In this document: positions 16,410-25,832 of the stretch, piece by piece
How positions within the stretch are numbered: the first letter of the stretch is position 1
How the letters are laid out: each line of letters begins with the position of its first letter
Origin: Neobacillus sp. CF12
GTDB taxonomy: Bacteria; Bacillota; Bacilli; Bacillales; Cytobacillaceae
DNA length: 64,000 nucleotides
NCBI RefSeq assembly: GCF_030348765.1
Contig: NZ_JAUCEU010000007.1
Span: forward strand, 5,181,501 to 5,245,500
Direction: 5' to 3'
Notes under the pieces: generated by a model
Told to the model about the DNA's origin: nothing
Databases searched by the model: none
The model's input: only the letters and a program-made list of their open reading frames with translations
Translations under genes and position numbers: made by a program

Positions 16410-16871
16410 ATGAAGTGCCCTTCATGTCAAAATTATGGTACACGTGTGCTTGATTCCCGGCCGGTAGATGAGGGTCGTGCAACCCGAAGAAGGCGAGAGT
16501 GTGAAGAATGTGGATATCGTTTCACGACATTCGAAAAGATTGAAGAAATTCCACTTATTGTCGTCAAAAAGGAAGGTACTAGGGAAGAATTCAGCCGTGA
16601 TAAAATTTTACGAGGCTTAATCAAAGCGTGTGAAAAACGCCCTGTTGCTTTAAAAGAATTAGAAGATATTACCCAAGGGGTAGAAAAGGAACTACGCAGT
16701 CAAGGAATTTCAGAGATAAAAAGTGAATTGATTGGTGAAATGGTCATGGACAGGCTTGCACATGTGGATGAAGTGGCATATGTGCGCTTTGCCTCTGTTT
16801 ACCGTCAATTTAAAGATATAAATGTTTTTATTCAAGAATTAAAAGAACTGATAAACAAGGAGAAATCCTAA
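16410..16871 (+). CDS. nrdR: Transcriptional repressor NrdR
   Basis: Represses ribonucleotide reductase genes in response to ATP/dATP. The 153-residue protein has an N-terminal zinc ribbon (MKCPSCQ, then CEECGYRF) followed by an ATP-cone domain (about 50-140). The ATG at 16410, starting MKCPSC, matches the family start; the longer in-frame start would put extra residues before the zinc ribbon. It heads the nrdR-dnaB-dnaI cluster, as in B. subtilis. Confidence 0.95.
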   Translation: MKCPSCQNYGTRVLDSRPVDEGRATRRRRECEECGYRFTTFEKIEEIPLIVVKKEGTREEFSRDKILRGLIKACEKRPVALKELEDITQGVEKELRSQGISEIKSELIGEMVMDRLAHVDEVAYVRFASVYRQFKDINVFIQELKELINKEKS

Positions 16872-16872
16872 G

Positions 16873-16904
16873 GAGCTAAAGAACGTCTTTGGCTCTTTAT
16901 TACT
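16873..16904 (+). terminator. Weak hairpin between nrdR and dnaB
   Basis: GAGCTAAAGA and TCTTTGGCTC pair with one mismatch, followed by a T-rich but interrupted tail. It may be a partial terminator. Confidence 0.45.
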
Positions 16905-16925
16905 TTTTATTAAAGGGTGAATGTA

Positions 16926-18311
16926 ATGGCGCAGCATTGGCAGGAATTGATTCCGATTGACCGTTACCTTGTTACGTCAAGTGGATTGCTGCATGAATAT
17001 GATCGTAAAGTGCTTACTTTTTTGTATCAGCCCTTAATCGGCTCAACATGTTTGAGCTTATATATGACACTTTGGGCTGAACTTGATGAAAATAGATTGT
17101 GGTCTGAATCCTCCACCCATCATTTATTGATGAATTTATTAAGTGTCAATTTAAAGGATATACATGAGGCAAGATTGAAACTAGAGGGGATTGGGCTATT
17201 AAAAACCTATGTAAAAACAGATGAAAGCGGACGTTCTTTCATTTATGAAATCCACCCCCCGCTAAACCCGGAGCAATTCTTCCTTGATGGTATGCTAAAT
17301 ATTTATTTATATCGAAAAATAGGGAAGAATCATTTTTCAAGACTAAAACGATTTTTTAGCATCCCCAAAAAGCCAATGGAAGAAGATTATTTGGATGTGA
17401 CAAGAGCGTTTCAGGATGTGTTTGCTTCTGCAACGCCTGGCAGTCTTCAGTATATGCAGGAGCATTCCGAAGACTTGGAGGCAGAACCTGCTCAAGAATT
17501 TATTGGGAGATCAGATCAAAAACCAATTCAAATTGACACTTCAACCTTTGATTTTGAGATGTTAATGGCCGGTCTTAATGAATCACTAGTCCCTCAAAAG
17601 TCACTTACTAAAAAGGTTAAAGAGGTTGTTAGCAACCTTGCCTTTCTCTATGGTATTAGTCCTATTGAAATGAAGAACTTTATTCTAGGGGCTATTAATG
17701 AAAACGATGAAATTGATATCGAGGATCTTCGAAAAGGTGCACGAGATTGGTATCAATTTGAAAATTATGATCAACTCCCGAGTTTGATCAATCGAACACA
17801 GCCGGCTGTACATCAGGTTCAATTAACGGAACCTAAGACTCAAGAAGAAAAATTAATTCGTTATTATGAAACTACACCGCCGATTGTCACTTTTAAGGAA
17901 CTATCAGGCGGGGTAGAACCTTCTGTGGCGAATTTAAAAATATTAGAAGAAATCATGATAAAATATAAACTTCCACCTGGCGTTGTAAATGTATTAATTG
18001 AAGTTGTGCTGAGAAAAACGGACATGAAATTTACAAAGAATTTTGTTGAATCCATTGCCAGCCACTGGGCACGACTTAAAATAAAGACAGTGAAGGACGC
18101 AATGGAGGCTGCTAGAAAAGAAGAACGCAGCTTTAAAGAGAGTAAAAAGACAGGGAAAGCTACGAACAAAAAACCAATTCGAACAGAGGTCTTACCGGAT
18201 TGGTTTGAAGAGAATGGAAAAGAGAGTGTAAAAGATTCGAAGCAGGATGACCCAGATCTTGAAGCGAAAAAACGTTCCATTGAAGAAAAACTAAAAGCCT
18301 TTCGAAAATAG
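16926..18311 (+). CDS. dnaB: Replication initiation and membrane attachment protein DnaB
   Basis: Firmicute helicase-loading co-factor that works with DnaD and DnaI at oriC and restart sites; it is not the helicase. The 461-residue protein has an N-terminal winged-helix region (about 10-150), a central DDBH2-type domain (about 310-410, ending around FVESIASHW) and a charged C-terminal tail. The ATG at 16926 has AAGGGTG at good spacing; an in-frame GTG at 16917 overlaps that site. dnaI follows after 13 bases. Confidence 0.93.
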   Translation: MAQHWQELIPIDRYLVTSSGLLHEYDRKVLTFLYQPLIGSTCLSLYMTLWAELDENRLWSESSTHHLLMNLLSVNLKDIHEARLKLEGIGLLKTYVKTDESGRSFIYEIHPPLNPEQFFLDGMLNIYLYRKIGKNHFSRLKRFFSIPKKPMEEDYLDVTRAFQDVFASATPGSLQYMQEHSEDLEAEPAQEFIGRSDQKPIQIDTSTFDFEMLMAGLNESLVPQKSLTKKVKEVVSNLAFLYGISPIEMKNFILGAINENDEIDIEDLRKGARDWYQFENYDQLPSLINRTQPAVHQVQLTEPKTQEEKLIRYYETTPPIVTFKELSGGVEPSVANLKILEEIMIKYKLPPGVVNVLIEVVLRKTDMKFTKNFVESIASHWARLKIKTVKDAMEAARKEERSFKESKKTGKATNKKPIRTEVLPDWFEENGKESVKDSKQDDPDLEAKKRSIEEKLKAFRK

Positions 18312-18324
18312 AGGGTGAGGATAA

Positions 18325-19254
18325 TTGGAAAAAATAAATCGAACACTTAAGCGTTTAGCCTCAAATGAAAGTTTTCAGAAGCGCTATGAAGAGCAGCGGA
18401 AGCAAGTGCTAAATCACCCTGAAATTCATGCCTTTCTGACAGAGCATCAAAATGAACTAGATCAGGGTACGATTGAAAAAAGCATGAGTAAGCTTTATGA
18501 ATATACCCAGCAAAGTATAGAATGTAATCGGTGCGAGAGTCTGGAGGGTTGTGTGAATTTCATGAAAGGCTTTCACCCTGATTTGGTGCTGGTTCGTAAT
18601 TCAATCGATGTTGTTTATAAACGCTGCCCTAGAAAAGTTATGGCGGATGAACAAAAGAAAAACCAAAAGCTTATCAAAAGTCTATACGTGCCAAGAGACA
18701 TATTGGAAGCTACCTTTGAGGACTTTGAGGGTGACTTGGGTCGTTTAGATGCGGGGGATAAGGCGGCTACGTTTTTAATGAATTACGAGGCAGGTCTTAA
18801 GCCTAAGGGGTTATATCTATATGGTAAGTTTGGTGTGGGGAAATCTTATTTATTAGGAGCCATTGCCAACGAGTTAGCTAAAAAGCAAATTACATCCATG
18901 ATTGTTTATGTTCCAGAACTGCTGCGCGAGATGAAAAGTGCGATTGGTGATAATTCTTTAAATGAAAAAATTGAAGCTTTAAAGAAAGAGCCAATCTTAA
19001 TGCTTGATGATATTGGTGCTGAAGCTGTTTCCAGCTGGACAAGGGATGAAGTATTGGGACCAATCCTTCAATTTAGAATGCTCGAAAAGCTTCCAACCTT
19101 TTTCACTTCAAATTTTGATTTTCAGGGCCTTGAGCACCATTTAACCTACAGTCAGCGTGGTGAAGAGGAAAAGATGAAGGCGCGGAGAATCATGGAAAGA
19201 ATTCGAAGTTTAAGTGATCCCGTCCTCGTTGATGGACCAAATCGCCGTGATTAA
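18325..19254 (+). CDS. dnaI: Primosomal protein/helicase loader DnaI
   Basis: AAA+ ATPase that loads the replicative helicase. The 309-residue protein has an N-terminal helicase-binding domain with Cys residues (CNRCESLEGC and a later KRCP) that bind zinc in this family, then an ATPase core with Walker A GKFGVGKSY (about residue 170) and Walker B ILMLDDIGAE. The TTG start at 18325 is supported by GAGGGTGAGG. It is cotranscribed with dnaB and followed by a strong terminator. Confidence 0.95.
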   Translation: MEKINRTLKRLASNESFQKRYEEQRKQVLNHPEIHAFLTEHQNELDQGTIEKSMSKLYEYTQQSIECNRCESLEGCVNFMKGFHPDLVLVRNSIDVVYKRCPRKVMADEQKKNQKLIKSLYVPRDILEATFEDFEGDLGRLDAGDKAATFLMNYEAGLKPKGLYLYGKFGVGKSYLLGAIANELAKKQITSMIVYVPELLREMKSAIGDNSLNEKIEALKKEPILMLDDIGAEAVSSWTRDEVLGPILQFRMLEKLPTFFTSNFDFQGLEHHLTYSQRGEEEKMKARRIMERIRSLSDPVLVDGPNRRD

Positions 19255-19265
19255 ATAGAACTTTA

Positions 19266-19309
19266 TAGAGGATTACCGATATATTTTCGGTAATCCTCTA
19301 TTTTTTTTT
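19266..19309 (+). terminator. Rho-independent terminator after dnaI
   Basis: TAGAGGATTACCGA and the matching TCGGTAATCCTCTA form a long perfect stem followed by a long T-run. Confidence 0.93.
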
Positions 19310-19404
19310 ACAATATAGCTGTAACTGTACTGACATAACTTCTATTTTGGCCAAGTCCCCCATATAAATAGTAAAACAGAGTATGGGTTAGAGGGGGGAT
19401 TTGG

Positions 19405-20277
19405 TTGGCAGAAATCATCTTCCGAAGCAAGATGGATGCGAAGAGGTTTTATGATCACTTGCTGAAGTGCTTACGATATAATTCAAATAATCAAGATATT
19501 CTTCATTTCGAAGATCGACATATAGTAAAGATTTTGGAAAGCAAGACAGGGCATGAAGAGGTCAAAAGAGCATTTTATGAATTTATTATAAAAATAAAGC
19601 GTGATGATTGGTTTATTGCAATATTACAAGAGCAATATTTTTTCGAGGATCCAGAAGAGCAGCAGCTTATCATGGAGATTATTTATTCTGTTCTGGAAGG
19701 GCAGCGGGAGGAATTAGCTGTTTTAATTAAGGCGAACGGAGAAGAAGCAAAAATTCGAGATGCTGTTGAGGAAATTTTTCAAGACCATGTCTCTTTTTCG
19801 TTTGATTCCTTTCTTAAATTTCGGTTGCGTCCTTATTTAAAAATGTTAGAAAGTTACGTGGAAATAGCAATAGACGAGTACAAGATGGAGCAAGAATATC
19901 AAATGTTTATCCAAACATTACGCGACTTTTTAGCAGGCCGGGAGCCAAAAATGGACACGCTGCATCTGTTGTTTGATGAGGAAATCACTTTCTTTGATGA
20001 GCAATTTGAAGAGATAAAGAGGGGAGACTTGGTGCGAATGATAGACCGGAAACTTTTATTCAACCACCCGGTGTATGTAGATTCTGCTTCGATTGCACCT
20101 TTATTATCCATCGCACCTAAGACCATTTTACTCTACACAAAAAATCCAGAGGAACCGCTGATAAGGACCATTAAAAACATTTTTGAAGAGAGAGTATTAA
20201 TCAAATCATTCAAGGGTTTGCGTCATATAAAAGAATGGATTCACAAGGAGAACTCCGCAAACGAAAATGGGGCTTGA
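19405..20277 (+). CDS. ytxC: YtxC-like sporulation-associated protein
   Basis: A 290-residue soluble protein starting at TTG 19405, seven bases after GGGGGG. It is rich in acidic and aromatic residues and mostly helical by eye, with no catalytic motif. Its place between dnaI and thrS and its length match YtxC of B. subtilis, whose role is not established. No terminator is evident before the thrS promoter region. Confidence 0.82.
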   Translation: MAEIIFRSKMDAKRFYDHLLKCLRYNSNNQDILHFEDRHIVKILESKTGHEEVKRAFYEFIIKIKRDDWFIAILQEQYFFEDPEEQQLIMEIIYSVLEGQREELAVLIKANGEEAKIRDAVEEIFQDHVSFSFDSFLKFRLRPYLKMLESYVEIAIDEYKMEQEYQMFIQTLRDFLAGREPKMDTLHLLFDEEITFFDEQFEEIKRGDLVRMIDRKLLFNHPVYVDSASIAPLLSIAPKTILLYTKNPEEPLIRTIKNIFEERVLIKSFKGLRHIKEWIHKENSANENGA

Positions 20278-20308
20278 AAAATAGTGTGAAAATTGTATGC
20301 TTGGTGTA

Positions 20309-20337
20309 TTGATTTTTGAAATTAGAATCATTATAAT
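20309..20337 (+). promoter_or_regulatory. thrS promoter
   Basis: TTGATT (20309-20314), 17 bases, TATAAT (20332-20337). A dispersed repeat (20356-20472) lies between this promoter and the T-box. Confidence 0.6.
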
Positions 20338-20355
20338 ACAGTACATAGTCAGAAA

Positions 20356-20472
20356 TGCTGAAGCGCCTTGTCTGGCCCGACAAGCATAAGACGAGCGCTG
20401 ACAGAAGGCGCTCTTTGCCTTCCGAAGCGATTGGCTTATGACTCGAGGGGCTAGGCGCTGAAGCTAGACATC
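20356..20472 (+). repeat. Dispersed intergenic repeat in the thrS leader
   Basis: Begins GCTGAAGCGCCTTGTC and ends GGCGCTGAAGCTAGAC, with internal AAGCATAAGACGAGCGCTG and GATTGGCTTATGACTCGAG segments that pair with each other (CATAAG/CTTATG). I recognise this pattern as a common non-coding repeat of Bacillaceae intergenic regions. Only one copy occurs in the window. It lies in sequence predicted to be transcribed with thrS. Confidence 0.65.
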
Positions 20473-20489
20473 AATATATCAAGCAAAAG

Positions 20490-20750
20490 TAATGATAAGG
20501 ACAATAGTATTTATTCACGGTTACCAGAGAGGGAGGACGCAGGCTGAAAGCCTCCTAGCACGGATTGAATGCTTACCACCTTTAAACTTCAGCGGTGAAC
20601 GCTTCTTTGAAGTGAGTAATCGCCTGACGGGAAACAGCCCGTTACCCTGTCCTAAAGTCATTTTTAAAGCTACTTTTTTAAAAATGAAAAATTGGGTGGA
20701 ACCACGTGTTTATTAAACTCGTCCCTTTTCCAGGGACGGGTTTTTTTATT
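20490..20750 (+). promoter_or_regulatory. T-box leader (tRNA-Thr) of thrS
   Basis: The leader has the AGGACAATAGTA 5' box, a long Stem I, the CCCGTTAC segment and the T-box GGGTGGAACCACG at 20694-20706, followed by a terminator (CGTCCC/GGGACG, then seven T, to 20748). The variable T-box base is A, fitting a U discriminator as in tRNA-Thr. A likely ACC threonine specifier lies near 20575. Uncharged tRNA-Thr would stabilise the antiterminator and allow thrS transcription. Confidence 0.9.
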
Positions 20751-20800
20751 TTTAAGCAGCCTGTTATTAAGGCGCTCTACATTTTAAAGGAGGAGTTACC

Positions 20801-22738
20801 ATGTCAGACGTTGTTAAGATTTCGTTTCCAGATGGAGCAGTAAAGGAGTTCCCTCGTGGAACAACAACGGAAGATATTGCCGCTTCCATCTCCCCGGGAC
20901 TGAAGAAAAAAGCAATTGCCGGGAAATGGAATGGACAATTATTTGATCTTCGCCGTCCAGTCATAGAAGACGGTTCCATAGAAATCGTTGTACCAGAATC
21001 AAAGGAAGCCTTGGAGATATTACGTCATAGTACTGCCCACTTAATGGCACAAGCGATTAAAAGACTTTATGGAAAAGAAGTAAATCTTGGAGTAGGACCA
21101 GTTATCGAAGGTGGCTTTTATTATGATATCGACCTTGAAGAATCAATCACTCCAGAGGACCTTCCAAAAATAGAAAAAGAAATGGCGAAAATCGTCAACG
21201 AAAACATTGAAATCGTCCGTAAAGAAGTAAGCCGTGCCGAAGCAGTGCAGTTCTTCAAAGCTGAGGGTGATCCTTACAAGCTGGAACTAATTGAGGCGAT
21301 TCCGGATGAGGAAACAGTAACAATCTACGAACAAGGTGAGTTTGCAGACCTGTGCCGTGGTGTTCATGTTCCTTCAACTGGAAAAATAAAAGAGTTCAAA
21401 TTGTTAAGCATCGCAGGAGCTTACTGGCGTGGAGATAGCAAAAACAAAATGCTTCAGCGTATTTATGGTACAGCTTTCTTCAAGAAAGAGGATTTGAAGG
21501 AGCACCTTCGCTTACTAGAAGAAGCGAAAGAGCGGGATCATCGAAAGATTGGAAAAGAGTTAAACCTATTTACTAGCTCACAATTAGTTGGTCAGGGGCT
21601 GCCATTATGGCTTCCAAAAGGTGCAACAATTCGCCGAGTTGTTGAAAGATATATCGTTGATAAAGAGCAGCGTCTTGGCTATGACCACGTTTATACTCCA
21701 ATCATGGGAAGCGTTGATTTATACAAAACTTCCGGTCATTGGGATCATTACCAGGAAGATATGTTCCCGATAATGGATATGGATAACGAGCAATTGGTTC
21801 TTCGTCCAATGAACTGTCCACACCACATGATGGTATACAAGAATGCGATTCACAGCTATCGTGAACTTCCAATCCGGATTGCTGAACTTGGAACGATGCA
21901 CCGTTATGAAATGTCTGGTGCTTTATCAGGTTTACAGCGTGTTCGTGGAATGACTTTAAATGATGCACATATATTTGTTCGACCAGACCAAATCAAAGAC
22001 GAATTTAAACGGGTTGTTAATCTTGTATTAGAAGTATACAAAGATTTCAACATTAATGACTATTCCTTCCGTCTGTCCTACCGTGATCCACAAGATACTG
22101 AAAAGTATTTCGATGATGACGCAATGTGGGAAAAAGCGCAAAGTATGCTGAAGGAAGCAATGGATGACCTCGGTCTGGATTATTATGAAGCTGAAGGGGA
22201 AGCTGCTTTCTACGGTCCAAAGCTTGATGTTCAAGTTAAGACTGCATTAGGTAAAGAGGAAACTCTATCTACAGTTCAATTAGACTTCTTGCTCCCTGAA
22301 CGTTTTGATTTAAATTATGTTGGTGAAGATGGCAAGCAGCACCGCCCAGTTGTTATCCACCGTGGAGTCGTTTCAACAATGGAACGCTTTGTAGCCTTCT
22401 TAATTGAAGAATACAAAGGGGCATTCCCAACTTGGTTAGCTCCCGTCCAAGTACAGGTGATACCTGTTTCACCAGAAGCACACTTTGATTTTGCGAAACA
22501 GGTACAGGAGCAGCTTCAAAATGAAGGCTTCCGCGTTGAATTAGATGGCCGTAATGAAAAAATTGGCTACAAAATCAGAGAAGCACAAATGCAAAAAATC
22601 CCATATATGCTCGTTGTCGGCGACAAAGAAGTAGAAGAAAATGCCGTTAACGTCCGCAAATACGGAGAACAAAAGTCAGCAACAGAGCCATTTGGACAAT
22701 TTCTCGAGTCATTAAAAGCAGAAGTAAAAAGAGGATAA
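20801..22738 (+). CDS. thrS: Threonyl-tRNA synthetase
   Basis: Charges tRNA-Thr. The 645-residue protein has an N-terminal TGS domain (about 1-62), an editing domain with [10 protein letters not shown] (about 75-85), a class II catalytic core with motif 2 around [12 protein letters not shown] and motif 3 near the C-terminal side, and an anticodon-binding domain (about 540-640). The ATG at 20801 follows AAAGGAGGAG. It is controlled by a T-box and followed by a terminator. Confidence 0.97.
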   Translation: MSDVVKISFPDGAVKEFPRGTTTEDIAASISPGLKKKAIAGKWNGQLFDLRRPVIEDGSIEIVVPESKEALEILRHSTAHLMAQAIKRLYGKEVNLGVGPVIEGGFYYDIDLEESITPEDLPKIEKEMAKIVNENIEIVRKEVSRAEAVQFFKAEGDPYKLELIEAIPDEETVTIYEQGEFADLCRGVHVPSTGKIKEFKLLSIAGAYWRGDSKNKMLQRIYGTAFFKKEDLKEHLRLLEEAKERDHRKIGKELNLFTSSQLVGQGLPLWLPKGATIRRVVERYIVDKEQRLGYDHVYTPIMGSVDLYKTSGHWDHYQEDMFPIMDMDNEQLVLRPMNCPHHMMVYKNAIHSYRELPIRIAELGTMHRYEMSGALSGLQRVRGMTLNDAHIFVRPDQIKDEFKRVVNLVLEVYKDFNINDYSFRLSYRDPQDTEKYFDDDAMWEKAQSMLKEAMDDLGLDYYEAEGEAAFYGPKLDVQVKTALGKEETLSTVQLDFLLPERFDLNYVGEDGKQHRPVVIHRGVVSTMERFVAFLIEEYKGAFPTWLAPVQVQVIPVSPEAHFDFAKQVQEQLQNEGFRVELDGRNEKIGYKIREAQMQKIPYMLVVGDKEVEENAVNVRKYGEQKSATEPFGQFLESLKAEVKRG

Positions 22739-22744
22739 CTTAGT

Positions 22745-22769
22745 AAAGGGAGATTCGTCTCCCTTTTTT
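22745..22769 (+). terminator. Rho-independent terminator after thrS
   Basis: AAAGGGAGA, TTCG loop region, TCTCCCTTT and further T's. Confidence 0.9.
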
Positions 22770-22856
22770 ACTTTGAAAAAAGAAAAAATTTCTATTGAAT
22801 AATTTTTCGTTTCTTGATAGAATGAATTTCGTTGCCATATGAAATGCAATGCATGT

Positions 22857-22886
22857 TTGACATTACGTCTTTGCTTATGTTATAGT
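22857..22886 (+). promoter_or_regulatory. Promoter of infC-rpmI-rplT
   Basis: TTGACA (22857-22862), 18 bases, TATAGT (22881-22886). The predicted start, near 22893, is followed by the L20 leader. Confidence 0.75.
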
Positions 22887-22892
22887 AACTAA

Positions 22893-23042
22893 GGAAAATT
22901 GAATACTAGTTTTGGGAAAAGAAGAAGCACCCGCTTCTCACCTGATTGACGCAATTGGCAGTTGGCAGGTTTTACGTGAACTCTTTAGTTTATTACTTTT
23001 GTTTCGTAAAGTGTGGGTGTATTACATCCGCACTTTTTTATT
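22893..23042 (+). promoter_or_regulatory. Ribosomal protein L20 leader (autoregulatory attenuator)
   Basis: The leader has the hairpin AGAAGCACCCGCTTCT, a CTGATTGACGCAATTGGCAG segment, and a terminator (GTGTGGGTGTA/TTACATCCGCAC followed by T's, 23010-23040). Arrangement and position before infC match the L20 leader of Firmicutes, where L20 binds a 23S-like structure and promotes termination. A 78-codon frame across it is not considered coding. Confidence 0.85.
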
Positions 23043-23169
23043 TGTAAAAAACAAAGCATTTAAAAAAGTTGTTCATTTCTTGCCGAAACAGCAAAAGCGT
23101 CTCAAAGTCATTCAAGTGACTTTCTTGACCCGAAAGTTGTATTCGTGAAAACCTTGGAGGTGGCTAATT

Positions 23170-23685
23170 ATTAGCAAAGACATGTTGTTAAATGAGGGTA
23201 TCCGCGCTCGCGAAGTTCGCTTAATTGATCAAAACGGCGAACAATTGGGGATTAAAACCAAATTTGAAGCGCTGGAGATTGCCGGACGAGTGAATCTTGA
23301 CTTGGTACTAGTTGCACCAAATGCGAAACCTCCGGTAGCCCGAATTATGGACTATGGCAAATTTAAATTCGAGAATCAAAAGAAAGAAAAAGAAGCTCGA
23401 AAAAATCAAAAGATTATTGTTACAAAAGAAGTTCGTCTAAGCCCAACAATTGATGAGCATGACTTTAATACAAAACTTCGCAATGCGATTAAGTTTTTGG
23501 AAAAAGGCGACAAGGTAAAAGCTTCAATCCGCTTCAAGGGCCGGGCGATTACCCATAAAGAAATCGGTCAGCGAGTGTTGGACCGTTTTGCTACTGAGTG
23601 CAAGGAAGTTGCAACCATCGAGTCTCATCCAAAAATGGATGGACGAAGCATGTTCCTCGTTCTAGCACCTAAAACTGAAAAGTAA
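23170..23685 (+). CDS. infC: Translation initiation factor IF-3, AUU start
   Basis: Prevents premature subunit joining and proofreads start codons. The 171-residue protein starts at ATT 23170 (read [10 protein letters not shown]), six bases after GGAGGTGG. The first ATG, at 23182, would lose four conserved residues and lies too far from the ribosome site. The rare AUU start is the conserved basis of IF-3 self-regulation. The N-domain (about 1-80) and C-domain with [13 protein letters not shown] are complete. First gene of infC-rpmI-rplT. Confidence 0.95.
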   Translation: MSKDMLLNEGIRAREVRLIDQNGEQLGIKTKFEALEIAGRVNLDLVLVAPNAKPPVARIMDYGKFKFENQKKEKEARKNQKIIVTKEVRLSPTIDEHDFNTKLRNAIKFLEKGDKVKASIRFKGRAITHKEIGQRVLDRFATECKEVATIESHPKMDGRSMFLVLAPKTEK

Positions 23686-23702
23686 TAAGGAGGACTATCC
23701 CA

Positions 23703-23903
23703 ATGCCAAAAATGAAAACTCACCGTGGCGCTGCAAAGCGTTTCAAGAAAACTGGTTCTGGTAAACTGAAGCGTTCTCACGCTTATACTAGCCACTTATT
23801 TGCAAACAAATCTACTAAAGCTAAGCGTAAGCTTCGTAAAGCGTCTCTAGTTTCTAAGGGCGATTTCAAACGCATTCGTTTCTTATTAACAAATCTTAAG
23901 TAA
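23703..23903 (+). CDS. rpmI: 50S ribosomal protein L35
   Basis: A 66-residue, strongly basic protein beginning [18 protein letters not shown], the canonical L35 N-terminus. It sits 17 bases after infC with AAGGAGGAC upstream. Member of the infC-rpmI-rplT operon. Confidence 0.97.
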   Translation: MPKMKTHRGAAKRFKKTGSGKLKRSHAYTSHLFANKSTKAKRKLRKASLVSKGDFKRIRFLLTNLK

Positions 23904-23936
23904 TCTCGAACGATTGATATATAGGAGGGAAATTCA

Positions 23937-24293
23937 ATGCCACGTGTAAAAGGCGGTACTGTAACGCGTAAGCGTCGTAAAAAAGTTATTAAATTAGCAA
24001 AAGGTTATTATGGTTCAAAACATACATTATATAAAGTAGCAAACCAACAGGTTATGAAATCTTTAATGTATGCATTCCGCGATCGTCGCCAGAAGAAGCG
24101 CGACTTCCGTAAACTTTGGATTACTCGTATCAACGCAGCAGCTCGTATGAACGGTCTTTCTTACAGCCGTTTAATGCATGGTTTAAAGCTTGCTGGTATC
24201 GAAGTAAACCGCAAGATGCTTGCTGAATTAGCAGTAAGTGATGCAAACGCATTTGCTGAATTAGCAAACGTTGCAAAACAACAACAGAAATAA
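23937..24293 (+). CDS. rplT: 50S ribosomal protein L20
   Basis: A 118-residue basic protein beginning [17 protein letters not shown], binds 23S rRNA early in 50S assembly and is the autoregulator acting on the upstream leader. The ATG has TAGGAGGGA upstream. A terminator follows. Confidence 0.97.
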   Translation: MPRVKGGTVTRKRRKKVIKLAKGYYGSKHTLYKVANQQVMKSLMYAFRDRRQKKRDFRKLWITRINAAARMNGLSYSRLMHGLKLAGIEVNRKMLAELAVSDANAFAELANVAKQQQK

Positions 24294-24297
24294 TAAT

Positions 24298-24329
24298 GAA
24301 GCCATTCTCCATGGGAGGATGGCTTTTTC
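24298..24329 (+). terminator. Terminator after rplT
   Basis: GAAGCCATTCTCC and GGAGGATGGCTT pair around ATG, followed by a T-run. It overlaps the leader of ysdA. Confidence 0.8.
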
Positions 24330-24347
24330 TATAAGGGAGATGGGGAA

Positions 24348-24611
24348 TTGAGTACCATTTTTGTAGTGTATATCATCATGAATCTGATTGGTTTGATTGT
24401 GATGAAGATAGATAAAGAGCGAGCAAAAAATCACCAATACCGGATTAGTGAAAAAACATTGTGGCTAATTGCTATATTTGGCGGTGCTGTTGGTACAACA
24501 GCAGGAATGCAACTTTTTAGGCATAAAACAAAGCACATGCCTTTTAAATGGGGCTTTCCATTACTAGCCGCAGCAGAAATCATTCTTTTAGGCTATTTTT
24601 ACAGTTTGTAG
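24348..24611 (+). CDS. ysdA: DUF1294 family membrane protein YsdA
   Basis: An 87-residue protein from a TTG start at 24348 (AGGGAGATGGGG upstream) with membrane helices at about 3-20, 38-52 and 68-85. The middle motif RISEKTLW.IA.FGGA.G and MQLFRHKTKH are the DUF1294 signature. It follows rplT as in B. subtilis. Function unknown. Confidence 0.85.
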   Translation: MSTIFVVYIIMNLIGLIVMKIDKERAKNHQYRISEKTLWLIAIFGGAVGTTAGMQLFRHKTKHMPFKWGFPLLAAAEIILLGYFYSL

Positions 24612-24680
24612 ACATAACAGCATGGTCCTATTTATATGCTTAATTAACAAGAAAGATTAACACCGAGGGGGCTTTGTTTT

Positions 24681-25268
24681 ATGAATGAGGACTTGTCTTT
24701 GCTGTTAATCATGGTGGAGGCTGGCGGTATTTTTGCACCATTGGCTTTCATGCTATTTCATCTGTTAAGATCGTTCTTATTTATTCCTGTCTCGGTCGTC
24801 GTCATTGCTGGAGGCGTGTTATTTGGAACTATATGGGGGACTATTTATTCGGTCATCGGTTTAATGGGAGTCAGTATCTTTTTCTATGCTTTTATTGATA
24901 GAATGCCAAAAACACAGGAGCGGATTATTAAAATTAAAAACCGATGGTTCGGAGAATATCGCAACCTTACTGTTGGTCAAATTGCCATTTTGAGACTAAT
25001 TCCATTTGTCCACTATCACCTCTTAAGCTTTTGTTTAAAACAAAGAAAACCTAAATTTAAAGAGTACATGAAGGCGTCTTTCGTAACGAATATTCCAATC
25101 GCATTTTTCTTTACCATCTTTGGTGAATATATAAGTTCGTTTAGCCCTATTTTTATCGTAATGACTTTATTTGGATTAACTGGTCTTGTTTATCTTTTAA
25201 GAGAAAAGCAGAATGTGATCAAATGGAACGCTTTTTTTAAAAGAACAAAAGAAAAAGCCGCTGGCTAA
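24681..25268 (+). CDS. TVP38/TMEM64 (VTT domain) family membrane protein
   Basis: A 195-residue protein with about five membrane segments. The VTT/SNARE-associated core is recognisable in GGVLFGTIWGTIYSVIG and, later, AILRLIPFVHYHLLSF. This superfamily includes DedA and TVP38 proteins linked to lipid transport and membrane homeostasis, but no specific role can be assigned. The ATG has GAGGGGG upstream. It is convergent with ysdB and shares a bidirectional terminator with it. Confidence 0.8.
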   Translation: MNEDLSLLLIMVEAGGIFAPLAFMLFHLLRSFLFIPVSVVVIAGGVLFGTIWGTIYSVIGLMGVSIFFYAFIDRMPKTQERIIKIKNRWFGEYRNLTVGQIAILRLIPFVHYHLLSFCLKQRKPKFKEYMKASFVTNIPIAFFFTIFGEYISSFSPIFIVMTLFGLTGLVYLLREKQNVIKWNAFFKRTKEKAAG

Positions 25269-25280
25269 GCGGCTATTTTT
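25254..25280. terminator. Bidirectional terminator between the VTT protein gene and ysdB
   Basis: AGCCGCT and AGCGGCT form a 7-bp stem, with A's on the left and T's on the right, so it can work on both strands. Confidence 0.8.
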
Positions 25281-25653
25281 GATGCAAAAATTCATGAATC
25301 GGACTTTTCCAATTAATTTGCGCAACTGGATATTTTTCGTGAATCTTTTCCTCGATAAAATAAAAGTCTTCCTTGGCCATGCCTTTAATGGAAGAGGTTT
25401 GATCCGGCCAAAGAGAAATGGAAACAACATCTATCGTGTTTTTGGAAGCACCTAAGTATTTTTCTCCCGTAAAGACAGCACCATTGTAGGTGATTTGGAA
25501 ATTTTTCACAACCTCCTTATTGTCTATTAGTAAGAAACGTTTGTGTTTTCGCGCTGCTTCTAATTTACGTGTAGGTTTAAGGAAGTATTTAATACTTACA
25601 AAAATTATGAAAATGAATAAGAAAAGTAACACTATACGCAGCAGCCAAACCAT
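25273..25653 (-). CDS. ysdB: SigW-controlled protein YsdB
   Basis: A 126-residue protein with one N-terminal membrane helix (about 4-22) and a basic cytoplasmic domain. The length and sequence type match B. subtilis YsdB, a member of the SigW regulon. Two ATGs lie close together; the one at 25653 has proper spacing from AGGAGG, while that at 25659 touches it. A textbook SigW promoter lies just upstream. Function is unknown; the regulon suggests a role in envelope stress. Confidence 0.85.
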   Translation of the reverse strand: MVWLLRIVLLFLFIFIIFVSIKYFLKPTRKLEAARKHKRFLLIDNKEVVKNFQITYNGAVFTGEKYLGASKNTIDVVSISLWPDQTSSIKGMAKEDFYFIEEKIHEKYPVAQINWKSPIHEFLHQK

Positions 25654-25683
25654 GGTCATGCCTCCTAGTACTTTTAACTACTT

Positions 25684-25709
25684 TACGATTGAGAAAGAGA
25701 AAAGTTTCA
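25684..25709 (-). promoter_or_regulatory. SigW-type ECF promoter of ysdB
   Basis: On the minus strand TGAAAC (complement of 25704-25709), 16 bases, CGTA (complement of 25684-25687). This is the exact SigW consensus and spacing. Confidence 0.8.
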
Positions 25710-25832
25710 TTCTTTCCACACTTTGGTATAATTTTTGCTAAGGGAATAGTATATTAACGATTTATTACAAAATTAAGTGTTTTATTCTTCATACATAATA
25801 GAATGGAACAAAACAAAAATCGGGGGATTGTA

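Noticed and set aside
20492..20716. 74-codon frame before thrS
   Set aside because: Lies entirely within the thrS T-box structure.
22912..23148. 78-codon frame before infC
   Set aside because: Covers the L20 leader and its terminator; no independent sign of coding.
25490..25741. 83-codon plus-strand frame opposite ysdB
   Set aside because: Antisense to ysdB and its SigW promoter; no ribosome site.
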